NCBI RefSeq assembly: GCF_044759095.2
Contig: NZ_JBIYSM020000043.1
Span: forward strand, 1-37,198
Length of the DNA stretch: 37,198 bases
Source of the DNA: JBIYSM02 sp044759095
Lineage (GTDB): Bacteria > Bacillota > Bacilli > Brevibacillales > Brevibacillaceae
Direction of reading: 5' to 3'
Shown: one piece after another, positions 23,847-30,761 of the stretch
Layout: the number at the start of each line of letters is the position of its first letter
Numbering within the stretch: the stretch's first letter is position 1
The notes under the pieces: model-generated
Seen by the model: the letters and a program-made list of their open reading frames with translations, nothing else
The model's database searches: none
Told to the model about the DNA's origin: nothing
Translations under genes and position numbers: made by a program

Positions 23847-24233
23847 TCAATTTTCTGCAATCGGCTCGTCTTTCGCCGTTTTGGCTCGGCTCGTTTTGCT
23901 TCGAGGCTTGGGAACCGTTGCGGACGGGGCCGCACTGCCGGTGGAAACGGTTTTTTTCAACTCGCTGAGCTCGGAGCGCAGAGCGGCAAGCTCATGCTCC
24001 AGGTAAATCAGACGAGGTTCCTGGACAGCGATGTCTGATACCTTTTGATCCAGCCAATCCAGTCGTTCTTCCAGACGAGCCGCCTCCTCCAGCATGCCAG
24101 ACTCCTCTTTGCGTGCAAGTCCTCCTGGCAGGAACATCGCGGCAGACTGTGCCTGAACCCACTGCTGCCATTGTTTCATCACGAGATCGGCAGCAGTCTC
24201 ATGCCAGACAAAGGGATTCGAAAATGGATACAT
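23847..24233 (-). CDS. Coiled-coil protein, possibly phasin/PhaR-like
   Basis: 128 residues from the ATG behind TAGGAGGG. The start is aromatic and amphipathic (MYPFSNPFVWHETAADLVMK), followed by MKQWQQWVQAQS. A long helix with heptads follows (LEEAARLEERLDWLDQKV, LEHELAALRSELSELKK), and the tail is rich in Ser, Pro, Lys and Ala. It lies 31 bases after the PadR-family gene, so the two are co-transcribed. Because that regulator looks like PhaQ, which in Bacillus controls a phasin gene, a granule-surface or PHA-related role is conceivable, but I see no decisive motif. Confidence 0.65.
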   Translation of the reverse strand: MYPFSNPFVWHETAADLVMKQWQQWVQAQSAAMFLPGGLARKEESGMLEEAARLEERLDWLDQKVSDIAVQEPRLIYLEHELAALRSELSELKKTVSTGSAAPSATVPKPRSKTSRAKTAKDEPIAEN

Positions 24234-24264
24234 GGTAAACCCTCCTAACAGGTAGATGGAGATG

Positions 24265-24630
24265 TTATTTCTTCTCCTCAGGGTTGGTCGTAGGTGCCTT
24301 TCCGGTATACAGGGCAAAAAAGTTTTCCAGCATCTTGTTGTACGCACCCAGTGCGGACGCCCAGTCTTTCAGAAATTGCTCGCCTGCCTCCGTGATGGAA
24401 TAAAGCCTGCGGGCTGGACCGCCGTCCGTCGCGTCCCAGGCGGAACGGATAAAGCCTTCCTTTTCCAACTGGCGAAGCGTACGGTAGACCGTTCCTTGAT
24501 CGACAGTGGGAAAACCGAACAGGCTCAGCTTCTGGATGAGGTCGTAGCCGTGAGTTTCCCAGGAGCGAAGCAAAAGAAGCAGATAGGGTGTAAGCCAACT
24601 GCGTATGGGTTTCACCATATCTTGGTCCAT
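24265..24630 (-). CDS. PadR-family transcriptional regulator, PhaQ-like
   Basis: 121 residues with the PadR winged helix at about 12-90. WLTPYLLLLLRSWETHGYDL, FPTVDQGTVYRTLRQLEKEG and the wing GGPARRLYSITEAGEQFL are clear. A C-terminal helix for dimerisation follows (LGAYNKMLENFFALY). The wording GYDLIQKLSLFGFPTVDQG is close to what I recall of the polyhydroxybutyrate-responsive repressor PhaQ of Bacillus. AGGAGGG precedes the ATG. A short inverted repeat 30-45 bases upstream could be its autoregulatory operator. The effector cannot be told from the sequence. Confidence 0.85.
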   Translation of the reverse strand: MDQDMVKPIRSWLTPYLLLLLRSWETHGYDLIQKLSLFGFPTVDQGTVYRTLRQLEKEGFIRSAWDATDGGPARRLYSITEAGEQFLKDWASALGAYNKMLENFFALYTGKAPTTNPEEKK

Positions 24631-24658
24631 TGTGAAAACCCTCCTTGTAAAGTTTACC

Positions 24659-24677
24659 TATGTGTAAATTACACCTA
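24659..24677. promoter_or_regulatory. Candidate PadR operator
   Basis: GTGTAA and TTACAC flank a single A (24662-24674), with further matching bases at 24659-24660 and 24676-24677. It is centred about 38 bases before the PadR start codon, and PadR repressors commonly bind such repeats in their own promoters. Confidence 0.4.
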
Positions 24678-24780
24678 ATTGGTTTTGTTGTCAAGGAACC
24701 GGGATTTGTGTCTGCTCCCTTTCCTTTGGCATAATGGAGGTGGTACAGATAACTTGTTTGAAATGTGGTGAAGGTATTAG

Positions 24781-25407
24781 ATGGAGGATTTCGTCTACGC
24801 GTTCGGTGGATACATAGAGAATTACGGGTATGCTGCGTTGTTCAGTCTGTTTTTTCTGGGGATTTTGGGCATGCCGTTACCGGAAGAGACGCTGCTGGTC
24901 TTCTCTGGTTTTCTCGTTTCGACCGGACAACTGCAGTATGTTCCCACGTTTCTCACCTGTTTTTTCGGCTCCATATCGGCGATGACCGCCGCGTACTGGA
25001 TTGGCCGCAGCCTGGGATTTCCCTTTGTCGAGCGATACGGCAAACGCTTCGGGTTGGGCTATACGGTTTACAAAAAGACAGAGGACTGGTTTAACCGCGT
25101 GGGCAAATGGGCGCTGCCGCTCGGTTACTTCATCCCGGGAGTACGGCAGTTTACCGCATACTTCGCCGGCATTACGAAGCTGCCGTTTCGCACATTCATC
25201 ATCTATACCTACACGGGCGGGTTGTTCTGGAGCGCCCTGTTTGTCACTGTCGGCTGGCAGCTGGGAGAGCGTTGGGAACAGCTGTTTGACGTGATTTCCC
25301 GCAATCTCGCCATCTTCTTCCTGCTGCTTCTGGCGATTATTGCCGCCGTTTCCTTTTACCGCCGCCGCAATCCGTATTCCAAACCAAAAAGGGAGGAATT
25401 GCCATGA
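24781..25407 (+). CDS. DedA-family membrane protein
   Basis: 208 residues, with about five membrane segments. Family features are GILGMPLPEETLLVFSGFL near 28, AYWIGRSLGF near 72, PLGYFIPGVRQFTAYFAG near 117 (the conserved FxPGxR motif) and WSALFVTVGWQLG near 158. DedA proteins are flippases of undecaprenyl phosphate or phospholipid, or proton-dependent transporters with a role in membrane homeostasis; the exact lipid here is open. Its stop overlaps the start of the next gene (ATGA), so the two are coupled. Confidence 0.92.
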   Translation: MEDFVYAFGGYIENYGYAALFSLFFLGILGMPLPEETLLVFSGFLVSTGQLQYVPTFLTCFFGSISAMTAAYWIGRSLGFPFVERYGKRFGLGYTVYKKTEDWFNRVGKWALPLGYFIPGVRQFTAYFAGITKLPFRTFIIYTYTGGLFWSALFVTVGWQLGERWEQLFDVISRNLAIFFLLLLAIIAAVSFYRRRNPYSKPKREELP

Positions 25408-25925
25408 GCGATGAGCAAAAACACGAGGTTACGCTGCTGCCTGCGGTTAAGAAACCGCAAGAGCTTGTCCCAATCGAGCTGCCACAGAAGCACCAGAGCT
25501 TCTACGACAGGCTGCGTGAAAAGATCGAAGCCTTTATTCGGGAAAAAGGCGTCAACGAGACGGTAACCGGGTATGTTCTCCTGGCACCCGATCTGTTTGT
25601 GCTGTTGGCTCGTCTGATGCTGGACAAGCGGGTCAGCGTCCAGTCCAAGGCAATTGCCGGGGTTGCCGTGGCGTATTTCATTACCCCGTTGGACTTCATT
25701 CCGGAAGTGTTCACCGGCGGATTTGGCCTGCTTGACGATGTCGTTCTGGCGGTGTACGCCCTGCGGAAAATCCTTGTCGACGTCGACGCGGCGGTTGTCC
25801 GCCAACATTGGAACGGCGAAGAAGATGTGCTGAAGATCATCACCAAAGTGGTCAAATCGGCAGACGACCTGATTGGAAAAAAGCTGGTCCGCAAAATAGA
25901 GGAGACCTTGTTTCGAAAAAAATAG
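25404..25925 (+). CDS. YkvA-like DUF1232 protein
   Basis: 173 residues. The DUF1232 block lies at about residues 75-115, with IAGVAVAYFITPLDFIPEVF and GLLDDVVLAVYALRK. This is a short hydrophobic hairpin with the conserved PxDxIP motif. The flanks are charged and helical. The function of the family is unknown. Overlap with the dedA-like gene by four bases implies joint expression; AGGGAGGAA inside the end of that gene is the ribosome site. Confidence 0.85.
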   Translation: MSDEQKHEVTLLPAVKKPQELVPIELPQKHQSFYDRLREKIEAFIREKGVNETVTGYVLLAPDLFVLLARLMLDKRVSVQSKAIAGVAVAYFITPLDFIPEVFTGGFGLLDDVVLAVYALRKILVDVDAAVVRQHWNGEEDVLKIITKVVKSADDLIGKKLVRKIEETLFRKK

Positions 25926-25952
25926 AAATGGTGCAGGGGAAGGAATGAAAAG

Positions 25953-26897
25953 ATGAGATATTTGCACGATTACGCAGAGGGAGAACGGGTTGTCACCTTT
26001 TGTCTGGTGAAAGCCAAGGAGGTTGGTGTCGCCAGCAATCAAAGCGAGTACCTCAATCTGGAGCTGGGCGATCGTTCCGGCACGATGACGGCCAAGCTGT
26101 GGGATGTCAGCGAGGAGATAAAAGAGCTGATTCAGGTAAAATCGGTGATCAAGATCGATGCCCTGATGCAGACGTACCGCGGCAAAAAGCAGCTGGTGAT
26201 TCAGCGGGTTCGTCTCGCCTCTCCGTCCGACGAAGTCATGATGGAAGCGCTGGTTCCGGTATCACCGTACCCGGCAGATGAACTGTGGAGCCGACTGGAA
26301 CGGTTCGTGGCAGAGATGAAGAGCGAGGTACTTCAGGCGATCGTGCGTGAGATTCTGCAGGATGAGGAGATCGCTGGTCGGCTGCGCCATTTTCCGGCAG
26401 GGGTAAAAATGCACCATAACTACTACCACGGACTGCTTGAACATATCGTGTCGCTTCTCACAGCAGCCGAACGCCTGCTTCCCCTCTATCCCCAGGTGGA
26501 CAAGGACATTCTCTACGCCACCTGCATCCTGCACGACATCGGCAAGCTTTATGAGCTGTCAGATGCGGTTGCTCCTGACTACACCACGCCGGGACAGCTC
26601 ATCGGCCACCTGGTTATGGGAGTGGAACTGGTAAGCGGAGTTTGCCGCAAGCTGGGGATCTCCCTCGGTCACGTGGAAGTGCTTCACTTGAAGCATTGCA
26701 TTCTGAGTCACCACGGCGACGTGGAGAACGGATGGGGCAGCGCGGTTTCCGGCAAGACATCTGCAGCCGTTTTGTTCCACTACCTCGACCAAATCGACAG
26801 CAAGATGAATGCGCTGGGCCAATTGCTAGCGGAGATGGGAGAGGAAGAGTGGGGCTACGCGGGTGCGCTCAGGCGAAAAGTGTGGAGAGGGTATTGA
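25953..26897 (+). CDS. yhaM: 3'-5' exoribonuclease YhaM
   Basis: 314 residues, the normal length. An N-terminal OB-fold (about 12-90, with YLNLELGDRSGTMTAKLWDV) binds nucleic acid. An HD domain (about 145-290) carries the metal site, seen as HHNYYHGLLEHI and CILHDIGKLYELS. YhaM trims short RNA and single-stranded DNA 3' ends in Firmicutes. The start follows GGGGAAGGAA. It lies 27 bases after the ykvA-like gene and is probably part of the same transcript. Its stop is followed by a long noncoding stretch. Confidence 0.95.
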   Translation: MRYLHDYAEGERVVTFCLVKAKEVGVASNQSEYLNLELGDRSGTMTAKLWDVSEEIKELIQVKSVIKIDALMQTYRGKKQLVIQRVRLASPSDEVMMEALVPVSPYPADELWSRLERFVAEMKSEVLQAIVREILQDEEIAGRLRHFPAGVKMHHNYYHGLLEHIVSLLTAAERLLPLYPQVDKDILYATCILHDIGKLYELSDAVAPDYTTPGQLIGHLVMGVELVSGVCRKLGISLGHVEVLHLKHCILSHHGDVENGWGSAVSGKTSAAVLFHYLDQIDSKMNALGQLLAEMGEEEWGYAGALRRKVWRGY

Positions 26898-26911
26898 TTG
26901 GCCGGGCAAGG

Positions 26912-26929
26912 AGCAGGAGAAACCCTGCT
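26912..26929. repeat. Short hairpin, first copy
   Basis: AGCAGG/CCTGCT around AGAAAC. The wider sequence GAGCAGGAGAAACCCTGCT is nearly repeated at 27189-27207 (GAGCAGGATCAACCCTGCT), so two copies of one small palindrome bracket the structured region. Confidence 0.5.
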
Positions 26930-27009
26930 GTGTCTGTAGACAAACCCGAATGTTTGTGGGAGGGACGTTTCTTCCAGCCGTACGCGAGCTGTGACGACCT
27001 GCTAGCGCA

Positions 27010-27095
27010 GCGACGTGGGCGCAGGGAAAACGCAGCGCTACTCTGAAAAAACGTCGTAGCGACGCTACTTTAGCGCTGCCCCTGCGAATCGTCGC
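27010..27095. ncRNA. Nested four-stem hairpin, candidate noncoding RNA or palindromic element
   Basis: Four perfect stems nest in order. GCGACG (27010) pairs with CGTCGC (27090). CGCAGGG (27020) pairs with CCCTGCG (27080). GCAGCGCTA (27032) pairs with TAGCGCTGC (27071). CGTCG (27052) pairs with CGACG (27060) around TAG. That is 27 base pairs in 86 bases, with stems 2 and 3 directly abutting on the 3' side. I could not match it to RNase P, SRP, 6S or tmRNA. The strand is unknown, though the terminator at 27189 suggests plus. Confidence 0.45.
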
Positions 27096-27188
27096 GCAGC
27101 GGACAGTTTTCACTTCCCTGCGGGGAGGAGGGTCGAGCGATAGGCGGAAGAACGGTCCTCTTCCCTGGCGGATCTTTGTCATCAATCT

Positions 27189-27213
27189 GAGCAGGATCAA
27201 CCCTGCTCTTTTT
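27189..27213 (+). terminator. Intrinsic terminator of yhaM or of a noncoding RNA
   Basis: GAGCAGG and CCTGCTC form a perfect 7-bp stem with a six-base loop, followed by TTTTT. Confidence 0.8.
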
Positions 27214-27301
27214 CCATTTTTCAGATAGATGGAAAAACACAATCAGTTTGCGTCAAAGTAGGATTTTCCCCGTACGCGTAGAATACCTAGTTATTCCAAG
27301 C

Positions 27302-27323
27302 CATTGGCAATGCCTTGCCAATG
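27302..27323. promoter_or_regulatory. Perfect 9-bp inverted repeat before the wHTH gene
   Basis: CATTGGCAA and TTGCCAATG are separated by TGCC and end a few bases before the AAAGGAGAAGG ribosome site of the gene at 27342. It could be an operator for the winged-helix protein itself or an RNA hairpin beside the ribosome site. Confidence 0.4.
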
Positions 27324-27341
27324 CAGGAAAGGAGAAGGTTC

Positions 27342-28292
27342 ATGAAACGGCCAACCTATACCTTATCGAGTATCATCAAGAAGGTGTTTCGGCCCGGCGA
27401 GCGTTCTCTTCCGCGAAACGAGATCATCTCGCGGATCGAGGAGAGCGGTCTGGCGGACCGACACAACCTGGAAAGCGAAGCGCTGCTTGCCGAGGTTCTT
27501 CGGATGGAACAGTCACCATTGCGGGTTGGGCGTTCCGATGCCATCCTTGAGCTTACGTTTCAACCCCATCAGCTGTTCGATTTGGCCTACCGTTTTCTGC
27601 GCGAAACCCAGACGCCGAAAACCGTGGAGCAGATCATACCGGAGCTGCGCAGACAGACGCAGTTCGCCTGGAATCAAATCGTACGGATGCTGCAGTTGGA
27701 GCGTGACCCGCGTTTTGTACAGTATCAAGGAGATACCCGCTGGTTTTTGGCGGAGTGGGAGCTGGCCAACGACCGGATCTACGCATTTTGCTGCCAAAAC
27801 GGGATTACGCAGATAACGGCTCGTTCCCTTGCTCATTTTATGGCGGTGGAGGTCGGGCTTCCGGAAAAAGAATACGTTTTTGTTCCTGGACTCGATGAGC
27901 GGTTTCGCTTGGACGGCGAGACGCTGTATGTGCTTGCCAAAAGCGAAGAGGCCGCCATCGGAGCACACGAAGAAGCGGCAGCGGCAACCGCAACCGCGAC
28001 GCTGTCACAGAAGCAGGAAGAACAAGCAGAATGGTATGAACAACTACATTTTGAGGAGGAACCTTTGATGAATACAGTACAAACTCAACCGGTCATTCAG
28101 GAAGTAAACCACCTGCTGCGCCAGGCATTGGGACGTCTGGAAGTGCGCAGCCAGGAAATGGCGCAAGAAGTGATTGCCCATTTTCAACAAAGCAACATGC
28201 AGGCAATAGAAGTGCTGATGAAAGAGAAACATAAGAATGAACAGATCGCACTTGGCATCCAACAATTGCTGGCCGCTTGTGAACAGCAATGA
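27342..28292 (+). CDS. Protein with three winged-helix-like units, unknown function
   Basis: 316 residues from the ATG behind AAAGGAGAAGG. Residues 8-72, 76-140 and 144-200 each look like a small winged helix. The second is the clearest: LFDLAYRFLRETQTPKTVEQ, then DPRFVQYQGDTRWFLAEWEL. This resembles the HARE-HTH fold of RNA polymerase delta and ASXL proteins, in which DPRF..G..W.L is typical. Residues 205-240 are Ala/Glu/Thr low complexity, and 245-316 are helical. An excellent ribosome site and ATG occur in frame at 28068, so a separate 74-residue C-terminal product is possible. The stop overlaps the next start (ATGA). I do not recognise the full-length family. Confidence 0.75.
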   Translation: MKRPTYTLSSIIKKVFRPGERSLPRNEIISRIEESGLADRHNLESEALLAEVLRMEQSPLRVGRSDAILELTFQPHQLFDLAYRFLRETQTPKTVEQIIPELRRQTQFAWNQIVRMLQLERDPRFVQYQGDTRWFLAEWELANDRIYAFCCQNGITQITARSLAHFMAVEVGLPEKEYVFVPGLDERFRLDGETLYVLAKSEEAAIGAHEEAAAATATATLSQKQEEQAEWYEQLHFEEEPLMNTVQTQPVIQEVNHLLRQALGRLEVRSQEMAQEVIAHFQQSNMQAIEVLMKEKHKNEQIALGIQQLLAACEQQ

Positions 28293-28561
28293 GCAACCTT
28301 GAGGCCATGATCCGGTTTGAGCACAGGTTTGGCTTGCTGCGCGACATCATCGCCGGCTATCGGATTCGCCTTCGGGATATGGAACAGGAAGTGGTAGAGC
28401 TGTTTGCGGCCAATCAGCTCTCGGCCATCTCCACATGCATGAGTGAGAAGCAGCGGATTGTCCGGCTGATCCAACGACTGGAACAGTTCGTGGAAACCTG
28501 GGAAGCGTCCCAGGATGGCGGTATTTCTCATGAATCGAAAAGAGAACACTTGAATACCTGA
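28289..28561 (+). CDS. Small helical protein, second gene of the cluster
   Basis: 90 residues, predicted to be two long helices (LEAMIRFEHRFGLLRDIIAG and RLRDMEQEVVELFAANQL) and a third (MSEKQRIVRLIQRLEQFVETW). It resembles helical adaptor or chaperone proteins only in general character. The ATGA overlap with the upstream wHTH gene means coupled translation, so the products probably act together or in a fixed ratio. Function unknown. Confidence 0.7.
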   Translation: MSNLEAMIRFEHRFGLLRDIIAGYRIRLRDMEQEVVELFAANQLSAISTCMSEKQRIVRLIQRLEQFVETWEASQDGGISHESKREHLNT

Positions 28562-28641
28562 CGTGAGATGCGATATATATAGGGGGATTGCTTATCTCCC
28601 GCGCATGCCGCGCTGGGATTGAAAGGAGATCCAAACCCCTT

Positions 28642-30705
28642 ATGTCAGTCGGTAGAAATGAGCTTTGTCCCTGCGGAAGCGGGAAAAAATACAAAAAATG
28701 CTGCGGTGTCGTTACTCCGATTACCGAGTTGCGCAGCCGGCATGAGCAGAAACTGAGAAAGGAATACGCCGCCTGGATCGAGCGGCTCAACAACTTTGTC
28801 GGTACTCATGTGAGCAATGAGGCAGTCAACGAGGCGAGGGACCGATTTGCCCGCGAAATCGGGCTGAGCGAGGAGAGCGTCCTGCGCCCCGAATGGACCA
28901 CTCATTTCTTCAACTGGTACGTGATTGACGTACGAACCAATGGTGATTCCCTTCTAGACAGCTTTCTCAAACAGCAAGGCCGCAAGATGGAAGCGGATCT
29001 GCGCCGCGCCTTTTCCCAGCTGTATGTAGGAATGTATGAAATCGTACAGGTGGAAAAGGAAGTCTACACCGTTCGTCAGTTGCCAACGGGTGAACCCCGT
29101 TACATCCTGCGTACCGCCGGTGTTGAGGCTCAAGCGGGGCAAATCATCGTGGGCCGTCTGCTCAATCTGGGTTTGCGAGACATGCTCTTTTCCGGCAGCA
29201 TTTTCTTGCAGCCCCACGTGAAGCCTGCGCTTCTCGAGTGGCTTGAGGATCATCCGGAGGTTGGGGAAGCGGCCGCCGCCCCGGACAAACGTACTTATAC
29301 AACGGATCTTTACCGTTTCATCGTAGAACTCGGCGATTCAACCGGGAATACACAGGGAGACGGCATGGTGCGCCGCATCTACCGTGACGTTGACCTTTCC
29401 CGCTTGAGCCAGACGATCGAATCGCACCGCGCCTTTGAACTGAAAAAGCGGGACGGGGGCAGGGAAATATGGGTATATGCCACCCGCAAAGAGGAGCATC
29501 TCTTTCCGGCGCTGAAGGACGCCTTGCTGGAGCTGCACGAGGTGTTGGCAGAAGTGATCGTCCATCCGGACAGCGTCGTCTGGGTAGAGGGATTTCCACC
29601 GATTTTGGATGAAGTCACCGCCCTGCTGCAGCTGTCGGATGCAAGCGAACAGCAGCCGATTCAGCAGCTTACCTCTACAGGAACCAGGTTGACCAAAGGA
29701 ACCTTGTTCATCACCAGTGAGCCTACCCTGCCGCCAAAAGTGCTGCAGTGGGCAGTACAGACCTATTTTACAGAAAAGTGGCTGGTTACACCGCACGACC
29801 AGTTGGACGGGTTGGCCCCCACGCTGGTAGCCGCGTCGGATAATCCGGAATGGAGAGAGAAGCTTCTCGGTCTGATTCAGCAGTTGGAGAACGACAGCAA
29901 GTTGGGACAGGGTCTGGCTCGCTTCATGCGCATTTCGATCCTGCGTCCCCGTCTGTCTCTGCCGAATGAGGAGCTCCACATTTCCAACCTGCTGGAACGG
30001 CCGATGATCGAAGGGCTTCCCGAAAGCGTCTACACGGTTCACCCTGAACGCCTGGCTGACATTACCCGATTTGTCCAGGAAATGACGGAGGGCAAATCGG
30101 AAGCCACCGTGAAAAAGTACGACGAAGTCATGAATTGCTTCCGTTCCTTTGTCAGAGGAGCATTCGGTCCGAGCTTCACCTGGGACCAGCTTCGGCGGGA
30201 AGATCTGGCCTATTTCCTCGTCCACGACATTTTCACCCGCGTAGATACGGCGACGAAGACGCTGGCAGCCAACCTCCTGTCTGTTTTGCTGGCGTTTTTC
30301 AAGTGGCTGGACAAACAGTATGGGATGGAACTGACCGGACGGATGCAGCCGTTGTTCAGCGAATGGAAGGAGAGCTTGCCGGAAGCGTACCGCCTGCGTA
30401 CGGTTTTGGAAAAAGAGGCGCACCAGCAGCTCGCTTCGGCCGATTCGGCACCGCAGCGGGTTATGGAGGAACCTCTGGTCCTGGTCGAACGCAACGGAAG
30501 CGGTTGGGTGGCCAAGCGTCGAACCAAAGAGACAGTTGTGCTGCAGCTTGGTGTGGAGGCAGCGCAAATGATCGAGCCCGATTGGATCATCACCGGACTG
30601 ATCGGGCAGGTGAGCGACGGTACCTGGCGCTTCTACGGCACCCCGGAACTGTATCCGCCGGTGGTGGCACAGATGTTGGGTGTGGAGCTTTCCGTACTTG
30701 TGTAA
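28642..30705 (+). CDS. Large SEC-C zinc-motif protein with recombinase-like helical segment
   Basis: 687 residues. The N-terminus is a SEC-C motif, NELCPCGSGKKYKKCC, with zinc ligands Cys9, Cys11, Cys20 and Cys21; it is elsewhere found at the C-terminus of SecA and in other proteins. A long middle part (about 40-460) has no motif I know. At about 470-585, EATVKKYDEVMNCFRSF and TATKTLAANLLSVLLAFFKW with LRREDLAYFL between resemble the SAM-like core-binding domain of tyrosine recombinases. No catalytic Arg-His-Arg-Tyr domain follows. The ATG at 28642 has GAAAGGAG 11-12 bases upstream. It lies 80 bases after the small helical gene and ends at a strong terminator. Confidence 0.8.
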   Translation: MSVGRNELCPCGSGKKYKKCCGVVTPITELRSRHEQKLRKEYAAWIERLNNFVGTHVSNEAVNEARDRFAREIGLSEESVLRPEWTTHFFNWYVIDVRTNGDSLLDSFLKQQGRKMEADLRRAFSQLYVGMYEIVQVEKEVYTVRQLPTGEPRYILRTAGVEAQAGQIIVGRLLNLGLRDMLFSGSIFLQPHVKPALLEWLEDHPEVGEAAAAPDKRTYTTDLYRFIVELGDSTGNTQGDGMVRRIYRDVDLSRLSQTIESHRAFELKKRDGGREIWVYATRKEEHLFPALKDALLELHEVLAEVIVHPDSVVWVEGFPPILDEVTALLQLSDASEQQPIQQLTSTGTRLTKGTLFITSEPTLPPKVLQWAVQTYFTEKWLVTPHDQLDGLAPTLVAASDNPEWREKLLGLIQQLENDSKLGQGLARFMRISILRPRLSLPNEELHISNLLERPMIEGLPESVYTVHPERLADITRFVQEMTEGKSEATVKKYDEVMNCFRSFVRGAFGPSFTWDQLRREDLAYFLVHDIFTRVDTATKTLAANLLSVLLAFFKWLDKQYGMELTGRMQPLFSEWKESLPEAYRLRTVLEKEAHQQLASADSAPQRVMEEPLVLVERNGSGWVAKRRTKETVVLQLGVEAAQMIEPDWIITGLIGQVSDGTWRFYGTPELYPPVVAQMLGVELSVLV

Positions 30706-30710
30706 TGGAG

Positions 30711-30742
30711 AAAAACCCGAGGAGAAATTTCCTCGGGTTTTT
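30711..30742. terminator. Bidirectional terminator
   Basis: AAAAACCCGAGGA and TCCTCGGGTTTTT form a perfect 13-bp stem around GAAATT, between the SEC-C gene and the converging transporter gene. Confidence 0.92.
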
Positions 30743-30761
30743 GTATGGGATTCCAGAGGGA

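Larger units (their letters stand above)
26898..27341 (+). other. 444-bp noncoding stretch with several strong hairpins
   Basis: No frame with a ribosome site is convincing. Hairpins visible by eye: AGCAGG/CCTGCT (26912-26929), ACAAAC/GTTTGT (26940-26957), the nested structure at 27010-27095, a terminator at 27189-27213 and a perfect repeat at 27302-27323. The density of structure suggests a noncoding RNA, a repeat element or a long processed 3' region of yhaM. Confidence 0.6.

Noticed and set aside
23828..23968. Plus-strand 46-codon frame with an AAAGGAGAG site
   Set aside because: The ribosome site is good, but the frame is antisense to the coiled-coil gene and its composition (Trp, Phe, Arg mix) looks non-coding.
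26898..27341. RNase P RNA, SRP RNA, 6S RNA, tmRNA or CRISPR array
   Set aside because: None of their conserved core sequences or regular repeat-spacer spacing is present.
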